Shown here: piece by piece, positions 35,201-46,835 of the stretch
Layout: each line of letters begins with the position of its first letter
Position numbering within the stretch: position 1 is the stretch's first letter
From: Diaporthe sp. PMI_573
Taxonomy: Eukaryota > Ascomycota > Sordariomycetes > Diaporthales > Diaporthaceae
DNA: 64,000 nucleotides
NCBI GenBank assembly: GCA_021399435.1
Contig: JAJTUP010000001.1
Span: forward strand, 1,674,001-1,738,000
Reading direction: 5' to 3'
Notes under the pieces: model-generated
Seen by the model: the letters and a program-made list of their open reading frames with translations, nothing else
Told to the model about the DNA's origin: nothing
Database searches by the model: none
Position numbers and translations under genes: made by a program

Positions 35201-38200
35201 GCGAACACGGCTCTTACATAAGTCTACTTGACTGCCTGCTGGTAGGCGGCTGGCGCTAATGGCGTCCTGATCGCGCTGCGAGTGCGTTGTACTTCTAGCT
35301 GTCTCTCACGATCGATGCCGTGACCATCGCAGTGAGGCCACGAGGGGGCTTGGACGCAGACGTTCTGGTTCGGACCGATGGATGACTCGCGGTAATAGAC
35401 AAGGCCACATCACATCATGACACGGCGGCTCTGGCATGCGATGCATTGTGGCCGAAACGCGTTCGGTCGACGAGTATGTTTGGCCATCATCGTTCACATC
35501 AGCTTAACGACGTACTTGAGACTCATATTGGTGGGAAACGCTCTCCGGTATATGTGCGTATTTGTGCGCGCATGTGATTTCTGCTGGCATCGACGACGCT
35601 AGCGCTTAACTGCACGCACATCTTCCGCATAAATCTCTGGCAAACACGAGAGACGCTACTCCACACATCGACATCTTTTATGAACTATCATCTGACGATT
35701 TCAACAGGCTTACGCCGTTCCCCTCCACCTGCTGCTCTCACAGAACTGTCTCAACAAAGTCGAACTCGCACATGCGAGTCAGCTCAACGCCGAGCCGTGT
35801 CAGACGAAACGTCCTTACACAAAGCCCATCCTTGATCTGAGGGGCCGATCAGAGCTCCCAGACAAATGGAACCGCGCGGTTCTGTCACGTTTGTCTGGTT
35901 CACCTTGCATAGCTTATCAGCATGCCATCCATTGGGACTGCCAGGCTTGTTGTCCGGCGTGCCGATCTCTGGGATGCGCGGAAGATACCGCGGTGAACCT
36001 GTTCGTGGAGGAGGCCCCGCTACGGGTCCTCCGCACGAGCGTCTACGGAGATTGAGATCTCGGGGCCACGGGATCAGAGTGATGGGGAGGCGGAGCGTTT
36101 CCTCTTTATGGAGAGCCTTACCCGCCTGGATGGATGCCTTGGTTAATATCAATCACGCGTCCATCGCGGCTGTATCGACTCCCTGGCAAGTGCGGGATGA
36201 TTGCTGGGGCCTCGAGGGCTGAAGTGTCTCTTATGTTGGGTGCAGGAGTCAGAGAGGATGGATCGAGTGGTCCGTCTGTACTGTCATCTGGGGCAAGTCG
36301 CCCGGCCCTCTCATGTCTGGCGAGCAAACATCTCGTATCCCGAGAGAGCTCGTGTGCCGACTGCGCACTTTGAGAAAGATGGGCTTCCCCAGCGCTCACG
36401 CGCGGAAGGGTGATCGACTTCGCCGAGCACTGGGGATCTTTTCTGAGGTTGGTCTGATTGCCCTGGTTGTTTTACAGGACTTGGCTTACAAGTCGCTTTG
36501 TGATTCCTAGCTTTCCTTCATTCAGGCGTCGTGGTGATCATCCAGCTCTGGTCGGTCAGAGTGCTTCGAAGCAAACTGATTCGGCTCGAATGACCTGTTC
36601 TCTGTTGAGGAGGTTCAGGCACTGCTTTAGGGCAGAGGATACCCTGGGAACAGTCTGTTGCCTCCATCAACTAGCATGACGTCCATCGCCGGTCCTAGGC
36701 CTTGATGCCATCAGGAATCGAGGCCTGGTCGGCTGGGGATATTCCCCCCTTGCAGCGCAAGCCCCTAGAGACCTGTTCTGCTCGGGCCTTTCTGCTCTGT
36801 TTGAGACATCTGACTGAAGTGCTATGGCACTGCGAAGTAATGCTATCTCAGTGAGCAGGAAGTGTCCAGTCTCTTTAACAATGGACATCTCACCTGAAAA
36901 GAAAGCGAGAGCCACTCCAGCTTGTAGAATCTACAAACGCTCACTGTAAAAGCTTGGAAATGAAGTCAAGAACCATGAAGACTTATTCTTGTGACAAACT
37001 TCATCGGACGGACAGGGTGTCGTGCACTGGCCCAACTTGCGTGAGTGATCATCTCGAGATGATGGCAAAATCAATACTTTAGGTTGCTTTCGTCGGCATG
37101 AATATGAAAGGACATTGAATCTGGCGCAAATCGACAAACCTGCTCTGTCTTTATATCTCATATGCCGCTGTCACAGTCTCTTTGGTCAGCAGGTTTCTGT
37201 AACAGAATGCCCAGGCCCAAATGGTTCTGGTGTCACACCTTCCCGTTGGATCTCTTCATCCAATTCCCCTTTGTTGGAGACATACTGTACGAGTGTGTTC
37301 TTGAATCATTGAAGTATTAAGAAGGAACTAACCACATACTTCACGATCGTCATGCTCAAGGTCATCTGTGCAATGGAGTAGGCCAATGGTCTTCCACGAA
37401 CGTTCGTATCTGTGACTTTTGAGCGCTGTGCAATCATGCATTTGCATGGTAAAATTGTCTAAGCATGAGTGTTGGCCTGGTATCTGGTACATCGGTATTT
37501 AGTGACAGCACTACTTGGTCGATCATAGTCGCGTTTCTGTCAGCTCTTCGCGCCGGCCGCCGGCTCAATGGAGACATTGAGCCCCTAATCGAGCCTCACC
37601 CTATCAAGTATCCTCAGAGTCTACCTTCAAGTCGAGCAGACTATCTGTGGAAGTTGTCTGTCGATTCTAGTGCTATGAGCATGCCCTCCCTTCGGACTGC
37701 GGTCCAAGCTTTCGGATCCTGTGACGTCCAATTCCTTGATCATGTCCCTTTACCACGGCCATCGGAGAGACTTGCGGTTCGTTGTTGTACAAGAAAATTG
37801 TGAATGAACGGCAGTGGTGGAGGTAATGGCCAGTTCAAGCAAACGCTACACGACACAGAAGAGGAAAGAAAACCAAAACAGAGTGAGAGAAATCGCGGGA
37901 TTAAAGCGTCTCGAGAAGTGTGACTGATTCTCTCACGACTGGAATGGGATATATCCACGGCAGTATTTCTATTTGGGTGTCCATTTGGTCAGATCTCACG
38001 CCGTAATTAGTTGCATGCAACATATAATCTTCGGTCCTGTTGCAGCTGTTCATTGGGCATAACAGACACTGGCGCAACGTTGCTGACGGGGCCTAGGGAG
38101 AACTTAACATGGTGTACCTCCCTGATTCGCAAACAGTGTCAGCCGCATACTCTGCATTATGCAGGGTCTGTCTTGCCACCACTGTGAGCGAGAAATTGCT

Positions 38201-39885
38201 CAGGGCAGACTCGTGGTCATCAATGTTTTCACTCACGTGTTCCCTCACTGCGCCGAACACGGCCGCCCACGAGGCCTTGATTAGACGCGTGCGGTGCAAT
38301 GAGACGAGCCAGACATCCAGCCAGCACCACATCGTCTTGCTCAAATTTAGGATGTTGCCCCATATTTCCCCAGCCTGTCTCAAACGATCTGATGCCTTAC
38401 CATAGGAGATGTACTTGATCTCGAAGGGTCGCTGAACCCTCTTCGCTGTGCTGGGTCCGTAACATCCATTTTCAAAGAGCTGGTACGATGGTATCGGATT
38501 GCCCAAGCCCGCCTACAGACGAGCCCGGGAAGTTGATCACAGTAACTCCGATGGAGCATTTGCTGCGGTGGTAGGCGAGGTGGAAACCGGGCGGACAGAC
38601 ACTTCGAGAGAAGGGACGAACTCTAAGGCAGTCTACGGGTCAGGGGCTAGGGGTTTCTCCCGGTAAAATGGCACGATGCACTCCCATGATTTTGAAATCC
38701 TCTGCTATAACAACGCTGTGACCTGATATCGAAGCCACCGGCAGATTTGGTGATGGTTGGAGTGGTAGTGCCGGTAGTGTTGTGCTATGGAATCAATCAC
38801 CCTTGCCCTCTGGATTCGGCCGAGAGAACTCGGCCCGCCTGATGCCGCTAGGCAACATGTGGTCTAATTGGCATGTGAGGAATCGTCCAGACCAAAGGAT
38901 TTTTCGGGGCGTCCAAGTGGGTGTGAGCGATCTTGGCGGCGTTCTACACCGCATCAAAATCAATATCGTCTTGTCCTTTGATGAAGATGAAGCCCACAGG
39001 TACGACTAATCAAATGCCCGTAAGATCCATCAACATGTGCACCAAGGAGGGGCTATCAAAAAGTCCCTTTGACCAAAGGAGGCATGATGATGTGCTTATA
39101 TTGCGGTGTGGGGTTAGATTATCTCGGCGATGCACCACTGATTGGCCGGGCGTCCCTGAGCTTCTCAGAGGGACTTTTGCATAGCGCCGATGTCTCCTCT
39201 TCTTTTCGTCCCATGCGCAGCCCAAACGCTCCAGCTTTTCCAATTTGCCCTCGTCCTCCATGTTGGAACCTGGCTGCATATTGACACGCCGAAACACCTT
39301 CCTGGTATAGGAATCAACAACCGGCGACCCTTCAGATTTTGGGATTTTGATCCCGGAACCATGCGAGGCGGGTTTTGATGAGTGAGTGCCTGCAGCAGCT
39401 CGGCGCGGGAAAAAAGGGCCAACACTTTCAATGCAACATCAGCTCAAGCCGGCATCAATTAGCCTCTTCACATATTGGCATGTCTGTTACTTGGGGCTGC
39501 CGCTAGGGGAAAATGCATTACCAGCTCTTTTGAGGCGTTATAATCCCAGGTCATGCAGCTCCGATTCCCAATCCTGCTTCTCGAACCAACCCTCCTTCTA
39601 CCGGTCAAGCCGCCCATGTTATGGTAGCACAAACTGGCGTCCACCAGCCTTACCTGATCCACCACATGTATACTCACTAATCTCCTTTCTTCCCGTTCAC
39701 TTCATGAATATGAGATAGATCTGGCCACACTCTTTTCTGCAATTTTTAGCAACACGCTACATGCCTCTCCAATTTGCCGAACAGACTCTGAATATCCCCG
39801 CGCTCCGGCGATTTAGAGCAGCAACACGCCGGCACCGAAACATATGCAGACCACAGTAGAGAGGCAAAGTTAATCCGAGTACAAG

Positions 39886-41431
39886 ATGTCGTATACCCAA
39901 ATGAGCCTAAGCGCCCTCATCGGCCTGGCACTGGTCGTCCTCACCACAGTCCGCTTCATCATCGCCGGCCTGACGAACCCACGCCGCCATATCCCAGGCC
40001 CATGGTGGGCTAAGTTCACTTCGGTGCCCATGAACTACCACCGATGGCGGGGAGACAAGTTCAGGTGGGCACGCCCACTACACCAGCGTTACGGCTCGGT
40101 GATCCTCATCGCGCCCAACGAGATCTCGGTCGGCAGCCTCGAGGGCCTGCAGACCATCCACAAGATGGGCACGGGCTTCACCAAGGGCGCCTTCCACGTC
40201 AACTTCCGGATCGGGCCTGAGCCCTCCCTCTTCGACATGACCGACACCAAGGCCCACGCCGAGCGGAGGAGGCTGTTCAGCCGGGCGTTCACGGCGCAGT
40301 CGCTGCGGCAGAACTGGCAGCCCGAGGTGCGGAGGCTGGTCGAGAAGGCGGTGGGCAGGATCAAGGAGGACGCCACCGCCGCCGGGACAGCCGACGTGGC
40401 CAAGTGGTGGAAGTTCATGGCCAGCGACGTCGTGTCGCGGCTGAGCTTCGGCGAGGCGTTCAACATGCTGGACGGGCTCGACAAGGCCGACATGAGGTTC
40501 TGGGCAGCGCTGCGAACCCTGGGCAAGACCATCCTGCTTCGGCAGTATGTGTCCGTCGAGACGATCGACATGCTGGCGAGGGTGCTCCCGATAGCCTGGC
40601 TTCGGCGTGTGGCGGCCGCCAAGCAGGCCATATACGATCAAGGGTCCATCGCCGTCGAGAACATGAGGAGGAAGAAGGACAGCGACAATAGGAATATCTT
40701 CTACAAGATCGTCGAGGAGGCCGACCACAAGGAGGCTTCCGGTTTGACGGACGACGCTGTGCGCTCCGAGGCGGCGACTTTTATGATTGGCGGCGCCGAG
40801 ACCACCAGCGCCGCGTTGACGTATGTCACATGGGCGATTGTCAGGCGGCCCGAGTTGCAGAGGAGGATTGAGAACGAGGTCGCCGGCCTGAAGCCGGATT
40901 TCACCGACGAGGACGTCGAGGCCTTGCCGCTGCTCAGCGCTGTCATCACCGAGGCCCTGAGGATATACAATCCCACCGCGGGAGCGAACGCCAGGACGTG
41001 TCCTCCAGGCGGAGCAACAGTCGATGGGATCTACATCCCAGGAGGTTCTGTCGTGTGTACGGTGGCCTACGCTGTCCACCGCATTCCAGAGATCTTCCCT
41101 AATGGTGACGAGTGAGTAATTGTCCCCCTCGGTCTCTCGTTGAGGTCCCCTTTCCTCGCCCGCTGACAGCATATCTCTCTCCAGGTTCGACGAGACCCGC
41201 TTCGAGAACCCGTCTCCCGAGGTCAAGGCCGGGTTCTCGACGTTTATGATAGGCTCGCGGGCATGTATTGGTAAGCACCTCGCCATGATGGAGCTGCGGC
41301 TGGCCGCCGCGTTGCTGTTCAGAGAATGCAGGGGCTTGCGGCTGGCGCCGAGCTGTACGGACGAGTCGATGCAGCAGGTCCAGTGGGTATTTACGGGACC
41401 GAGGGGAGGGAAGTGCGAGATGACCATGTAA
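39886..41431 (+). CDS. Cytochrome P450 monooxygenase (ER-anchored)
   Basis: This is a heme-thiolate monooxygenase that hydroxylates a small organic substrate using electrons from P450 reductase at the endoplasmic reticulum. Exons are 39886-41111 and 41185-41431, with a 73-nt intron (GTGAGT donor, CTGAC branch, CCAG acceptor), giving 490 aa. An N-terminal membrane anchor (about residues 8-28) is followed by the Pro-rich hinge (HIPGPWW). The I-helix oxygen-activation motif GGAETT is at 302-307. The K-helix ExxR is E356-A-L-R359. The heme-binding loop is FMIGSRACIGK with axial Cys436. The region normally reading PERF/PERW is DETRF, a mild deviation. The subfamily cannot be named from memory. It is convergent with the 2EXR gene, with 103 bp between the stop codons. 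Confidence 0.95.
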
Positions 41432-41534
41432 TCCCAGATGAGGTTGACAGATAATAGCATAATCTTTGTATGTACGTCTTTGCATATGTACTCCAGTCAA
41501 GGCAGAAAGGCGTGTGCTGTGCCTTGGCTGTCGA

Positions 41535-42548
41535 TCACGCCCATTTCTTGACGACCAGCTCCGCGAAGGCCAGCGTTATGTCCCAGGCAGGAATGAAGTT
41601 GTTGAACTTCCACCTCGTCTCATCCGGCACGTCGTCAAATGGCTTGGTAGAATCCAGGAGGCACCTCAGCTCGGTATACAAGTCGAGCAGCCTGCGGCTC
41701 GACGCCGGGTCGTCGTGGACAAGGCGGGTGGTCTGGTCGGACGACCACCCTTTCAGCTCCTCGAGGACCAGCGGCGGCTCGATCTCCTTGTATTCCCACT
41801 CCTTCGCGACGGCCTCGTACTCCTTCCCCCCCTTCCGGACCTTGTTGCCCTTCCCAAGGAGCTCCGACGGCCGCCGCGCGGGCCTCTCCCACTGCTTCCC
41901 GAAGACGATGGTGATCTTCCGCAGCTGCAACAGACACCGGGGCAGCTTTTTGAACCACAGGCGCACCTTTGTCGGGTTCTCTATGAAGATACTCGAGTCG
42001 AGCGCCAGGTGGGTCAGATTTGTGAGGAGCCTGCTGCCTCTGAGGTAGTCGCGCGCCTCGGGTCCCGGGTTCCGCTGCTGGAGTATGAGCTGGTGCCTCC
42101 GGAACCAGTGGAACTGCGACTTGGCGATGTAGACGGCATCGTGACGCTCATATGGCCGAATGAGAAGGTTGTCGAACCTCTCCCGCTGAGAGTTCTCGGC
42201 CCACGTCCAATTGTACTTCTTGTTCTTCTCCACGACGATCCTGGATTCCTGGCACACGTTGAAGATGCTGGGCTGCGGCGATATGACTTGCGGATATTCG
42301 CCGCAGTCATGAGCGTGGTGCCATGGGAGGACTGCCGGCTCATTGCAATCCGGCAGCGCGAGCTCCCAGATTTCGAGACGGAGCTCAGCTGGAAGAGACT
42401 TGAATGATGGCATCGCGGACAACTGCACGGTTATTGGCATGGGACGGTTTGCCAGACAGCGGTGCTTGTTTGAATCAAGTATGAGGCCGTGTGGATTCTT
42501 CTCTGAAATACTTTCTGATCCGAAAATGTTTGCGTCCACTGCTGTCAT
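41535..42548 (-). CDS. 2EXR-domain protein
   Basis: This is a fungal protein with the 2EXR domain, a family of unknown function that is greatly expanded in Pezizomycotina. It is one exon of 337 aa. The hallmark begins at about residue 49 with FKSLPAELRLEIWELAL, followed by the usual short strand/turn segments and the conserved CQESR (as NVCQESRIVVEK), then ALDSSIF further on. A second in-frame ATG at residue 46 lies immediately before the domain and could be the true start. The first ATG gives a 45-residue extension without features. No signal peptide or membrane segment is seen. The C-terminal half is basic and helical. It is convergent with the upstream P450. Function is unknown and family membership is the only claim. 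Confidence 0.85.
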   Translation of the reverse strand: MTAVDANIFGSESISEKNPHGLILDSNKHRCLANRPMPITVQLSAMPSFKSLPAELRLEIWELALPDCNEPAVLPWHHAHDCGEYPQVISPQPSIFNVCQESRIVVEKNKKYNWTWAENSQRERFDNLLIRPYERHDAVYIAKSQFHWFRRHQLILQQRNPGPEARDYLRGSRLLTNLTHLALDSSIFIENPTKVRLWFKKLPRCLLQLRKITIVFGKQWERPARRPSELLGKGNKVRKGGKEYEAVAKEWEYKEIEPPLVLEELKGWSSDQTTRLVHDDPASSRRLLDLYTELRCLLDSTKPFDDVPDETRWKFNNFIPAWDITLAFAELVVKKWA

Positions 42549-43830
42549 TTCATCATATCAAAGTGTGAGGTCATTGCTTTGTTCGACTTGCTCTAGAGCC
42601 GTGTAACCTGAAAGTCGCCGGATTGGGGTTGACGACCCTGACGCTTGTCCGTTTTGGCGTGTCTCTTGCGGACGGACGAGAACAGGACTCACAGGAGATG
42701 CAAGCACCAACAAACACATTGCAACTGTATCAAAGGACTGAGAGTAAGTTCAACTTTGACGTTTTGGAATGAATACTACTTGTGGTTATTTCGACCACAA
42801 GTTGTATCGGTATGCAACGGCACGCGTTAGATGAGGTCGGCTTGGACTGAATGCACATAATGGAAGATACAGTTGGCTCAAATTGTCTTGGAAGGGCTGG
42901 AAGAGGGGATCTATCAATGAGTCCATCTGGATACACGAGCAGACCAGCTACCTGTGTGCTGATCCACGCACAAGCTGTTGGGAATATCGTTCCGGAGTAA
43001 AAGCACCATACACAATTTCTAGATGCAGACCAACTTCTGCCTCGGACTCGAGGCGCCCCTCCTTGGGTAGGGGCAGTTGGGATGAACCCCCCCTGAAAGA
43101 CAGCCTCTCAACGCCGGCAAATTACTCTTAGGAAGACGAGGATCTACGTATAAACTCGAAGGAAGCGCGCGTTAGCGAGATCTCGCTAATTAGACCTCAC
43201 AAGAACTCGCTGGCATCAATCACCAGGCTTTCGACCCTTGATATGTGCATACCGCCGGCGCCAATGACGTCTAGTACCACCAGTTCGGCTATTAATGCGG
43301 GTGGCGCCGATCGGCAACCGCTTGCTGAAACAGGTAGCCGTAACAGTGCCGTCTGATGTCGAGAGTCAGAACAAGCACGGAGACCAGCTAACCCGAACCA
43401 ACCGTCGAAGCTTATATCCGTACGGGCAGCCGCTGACACTCACCAGCCCGTTGAGATGCCGAACCAGAGAGATTGATGTAAGCAAATCCGCTGACTTTGT
43501 CTGGCTGCTTGAACATGGATTCAAACGATTTCAGTACAGAATTTACCTGTAGCAAACGAGCCTCTCTCTCACTGCCACTCCATGAAATGAGCTGGAATAT
43601 TCATGGTTTCAGTATTTAGGTAGTGAATTGACAAGCACTGAAATACTTTCATAGAGATCCCATATTTTCCTCCTGTTTTAATTTCATTAGAGTCTAACAG
43701 AAGTACTGCAAATATTGCCCCAAAAATACCTATTACGGCCGTTCAATCGTAACTTAGTACACTGTCCTTCAGACATTATCCCAGCCCGGATGAGGCAGCG
43801 CCAACTCTTCCAGCACAGACATCTAAGCCC
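42549..43830. other. Intergenic, 1.3 kb, no supported gene
   Basis: The region holds the promoter of the 2EXR gene and the 3' side of the small secreted protein gene. The part after 43560 is AT-rich. I see no coding or RNA features. Confidence 0.5.
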
Positions 43831-44455
43831 TTACTGCTGAACCATGACGAAATCGACACAAGACTCATAAGTCTGCTGAGCACTAGTGCCGAACCAGAAC
43901 CACTGCATCACGCACTCGCCCGCGATGGTGCACTGGTTCGCGGCGAGGTTCGTGGGCATGGTGACACTGAAGTTAGTGTTGTTGGCCGGCAGCTGCGCGA
44001 GGTTCTCGTCGGCGTAGGAGGCGAACGAGATGAGAGGCTGGCCGATGACCGTGTTGGTGGTCGTGTCGACGATGCTCGTGTTCATCGGACCCTCGTGCGG
44101 GATGGGGATGATCGCCTCCATGTCGACGACCTGACCTGGCGCGAACTGCTGCACCTGGTTCGCGTTGTCCTCAAACTGTGCGCCCCTGCAGAGGCCAAGG
44201 TCGCCTGGTTGCGTTCAGGTCAGCCCGTGGATACACCCTGCATAGTTACAGTCTGGTGATCAACTTACATTGTGTTGATGCTGCCGTTACATCTTCGAGG
44301 GGGATAGTCGGGTCGGCGTTGACGGTGTCAACGGCGTCTTGTCCGCATACAGCAGCCATCGCGGCACCCGCCTGCCTCGCAGGAGGAAAGGTGATGTTGC
44401 CGTGGGCGGAGACCGCCGCGGCGAAGAGAGAGGCGCTGACGATGGATGCCTTCAT
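43831..44455 (-). CDS. Small secreted LPMO-like protein with N-terminal histidine
   Basis: There are two exons on the minus strand, 44455-44269 and 44204-43831, with a 64-nt intron (GTAAGT..CAG), giving 186 aa. Residues 1-17 are a signal peptide ending in AVSA, so the mature protein begins His-Gly (HGNITFPPARQAG). An exposed N-terminal His is the hallmark of the copper histidine brace of lytic polysaccharide monooxygenases and related chitin-binding type 4 proteins. A second His lies in IPIPHEGPM (about residue 99, mature 82), a position compatible with the other brace ligand. The end (QQTYESCVDFVMV) resembles the C-terminal strand of AA10/AA11-like folds, with a Phe where the axial residue would be. 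Four or more Cys could form disulfides. With about 169 mature residues it is compact. Catalysis is not proven. Relatives of this shape include non-catalytic copper proteins. Confidence 0.7.
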
Positions 44456-46835
44456 ATTGACGGTGTTGGAATTTGTAATGAGCGAAATTAGTGAAAGAGC
44501 GACTGGCGATTACAGAGAAAGCGAGTGCCCAGCACTGAATGATATAGTATGATGCACGTATTATTCAGGAACCTGAGAACTGACAAGCCGAGACCGTCAA
44601 GCTTCCGCCCAAGAAGACGGCTTCGGACATCCTTTATGGGTTGGGCGATCCAATGCCAAGATGGCCCACGGAATAGGTTTCGGATGGCATGCGAACCTCG
44701 GGATACCGCACCGACATCTCCTGGGTGTCAGAAGGATAGGGCATCCAATCGATGAGCCTCTTACCCGAGTACAACAGCCCATCTACCCAACTCTACTGTG
44801 TAACTCGGCGGAGCCGGAGAAAGTGGCACTGCAGCCTGACTGGGGACGTCCCAGGACCTGATGCAGGCCCGGGTTTGAGGCTCTGCTGTCTCCCGCTTGA
44901 AACCACGCTCATTGGGAGAGCGGAATCTAGGTTGGCGGTTTGGTTGCATACTGCCAAGATGCTAGGGGGTGGGGGTTGAAACCTCAGACGACTCGCATAC
45001 TCAGAAGCAGTCAACAGCGTAAGATCGGCACCCCGGCCAAATCTGCGCCAACCCAAACGTCTGCCTGTTAATTCTGAAAAGAGCGAGAGCAGCTAAAGCT
45101 TGTGTGGGTGCTTGGTTTTGCTTCATTTTGGGATCCGCGTTTGGCAGGCCTCCTTGTGTTTTTGCTGAGAAGATCTTGGCCCACCAAGCACAGACTGTGT
45201 TCACAGTGATCTGCTGTGTGCAAATCATAGTAGCGATCTTTGGGAAGAGTGGATTCAACTTGCATCACAATGTGAATTTGCCTCTGGTTCGGAGTAAACT
45301 CGTTGCCGCAGGGAACGGACGACGATAACCTTAAGCACGCTATGGCGTACATTCAAATGCCTAAGTGGCATGAGTGGGAACACACAACGAGAGATAGGAG
45401 GATGAACTTAAAGCGTGCCATCTAGCTATACGAAGGAGGCGTAATTACTCGTATTTCCCCAGTTTCTGTTTCGAATGTCGGCTTGGGAGGTGTCCGCGTC
45501 TGTCATAGCTGATAATCGCTTACAGTAGTAGTCCGCCGTAAAAACTAAGTATAGCGCATTATAACCCCTTTTCCAAGACAGCTTGACAGGCACGCTTCTC
45601 CTTGTTTAAGGCTGAGACCCTGAAAAGGCTTACTGACCCTTGCATACTTGTGATGGAATTTGACTCCGTCATTTTCATAGAAAAGCAACAGATATCACCC
45701 ATGACCTGCAATATTCCACGCCAGACTCCCCAGCCTGAAGTCGTTGACATGGCAAGGCGCTACTAGTAAGCGTCTTGGGTCATTCTGGGGGATAGTTCCT
45801 TGAGTAATTAGCAATAAGTTGAAATAGAGCCTTCACTCGCACTTTCAGTCACAGACCAGTCCAACTAGTAGTTATTGGTGGCTAAAGGTGCAGGCTATTC
45901 AGAGTCTTTCTTCTTTTGTCGGCAGGTGTGACGTGCAGGTGGCCCAGCTCACCAACCTAATTTAAAACCAATGCAGCTTCCGAATTTTGGACGCGAGAAA
46001 TAGTGTATCAAAGAAGGCGTGAGCAAGGAACCGGTGTTGAAACTCCTTCATACGATTCCCCCGGATAATAACCACCGGCAATCAATTGGTGCCCCCGCAG
46101 AGAATGTGGAGATAACGTGTGTGAAACGGGGTGTCGGGCAGATCGAACACGACGAACAGATCACCCAAGTGCGACTTCAGACAGAAACAATTAGTTTCAG
46201 TCCAAGTGTAGAAGCCAGAGTAGGTAATATGGCCACCACTGCTGTGGCTGGTCTCTGATAATGAAAGAGAAGGCACTACACATATGATCAAAATATCAGA
46301 ATGCGTTGCCCTGTTCGACGTTTGGAGCCGGACCCGGAAGTGGGAAGACCAAGACTCACTCAAGGGCTATGACTCGCACGCAGGCTGGATCCAGGGCAAC
46401 AAGAAAACCGGCACAAATTATAAGCACAACGAATGCCATTCCTTCAAAGGTAACTACATAATTAGAATTAGGAGAATTCTCAATTGAACGAGAACTTAGG
46501 TGGTGTAGCACGGCTCGCAACGGACGGGTGCAGGGAAGTGATCAACACCAGCATCATGAGAACGTATTAGTGAGAAACCATAAAGTCTCTTATCAGGGAT
46601 ACAAGTAGCCGTAGAATCGGAAGTCAACGTCCGAGTCAGGGCACGCAATGAAGATAAACGCCCTAGGAGCAAGCTTGTCAAGGGAAGAAAGATCAACCAC
46701 CGACTTCGACAAGCAACATCTAGTCCGCCTCATCATATTACCAGCCCAGGTTTTCTTCACGCCCACCCATCCAACCAGGAAGGACAGCTACACAGACCCT
46801 AAACCATCACATCCCGATAAAGTCCACCCGAAAAG
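44456..46835. other. Intergenic, 2.4 kb, no supported gene
   Basis: This is a divergent region between the LPMO-like gene (minus) and the glycosyltransferase (plus), so it carries both promoters. Frames are below 100 codons with no motif. Confidence 0.5.
44541..44550 (-). promoter_or_regulatory. Possible TATA box of the LPMO-like gene
   Basis: The minus strand reads ATACTATATC about 90 nt upstream of the start codon, a plausible TATA element by sequence and distance. Confidence 0.35.

Larger units (their letters stand above)
29217..39885. other. Intergenic, 10.7 kb, gene desert
   Basis: This is the largest gap in the window. Frames of up to about 200 codons occur on both strands but overlap one another, often lack ATG and show no family motif. 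The left part (29.2-33 kb) is GC-rich with simple repeats. The right part (36-39.8 kb) is closer to 50% GC. A GATT repeat, an AGAGC repeat (29743-29760) and an inverted repeat lie inside. No transposase, reverse transcriptase or terminal repeats were recognised. Confidence 0.5.

Noticed and set aside
35784..36399. Two overlapping minus-strand frames with a possible GT donor
   Set aside because: No acceptor or continuation restores a recognisable protein.
37465..37803. 112-codon plus-strand frame with ATG
   Set aside because: It is short, without domain or splice partners, in a region with many random frames of the same size.
38093..38506. 137-codon minus-strand frame in the gene desert
   Set aside because: It has no ATG at its start, an upstream stop and no motif, and a 98-codon plus-strand frame lies opposite.
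40078..41460. 460-codon minus-strand frame opposite the first P450
   Set aside because: Composition is Arg/Gly/Leu biased without motifs, and it covers the P450 intron and exons in antisense.
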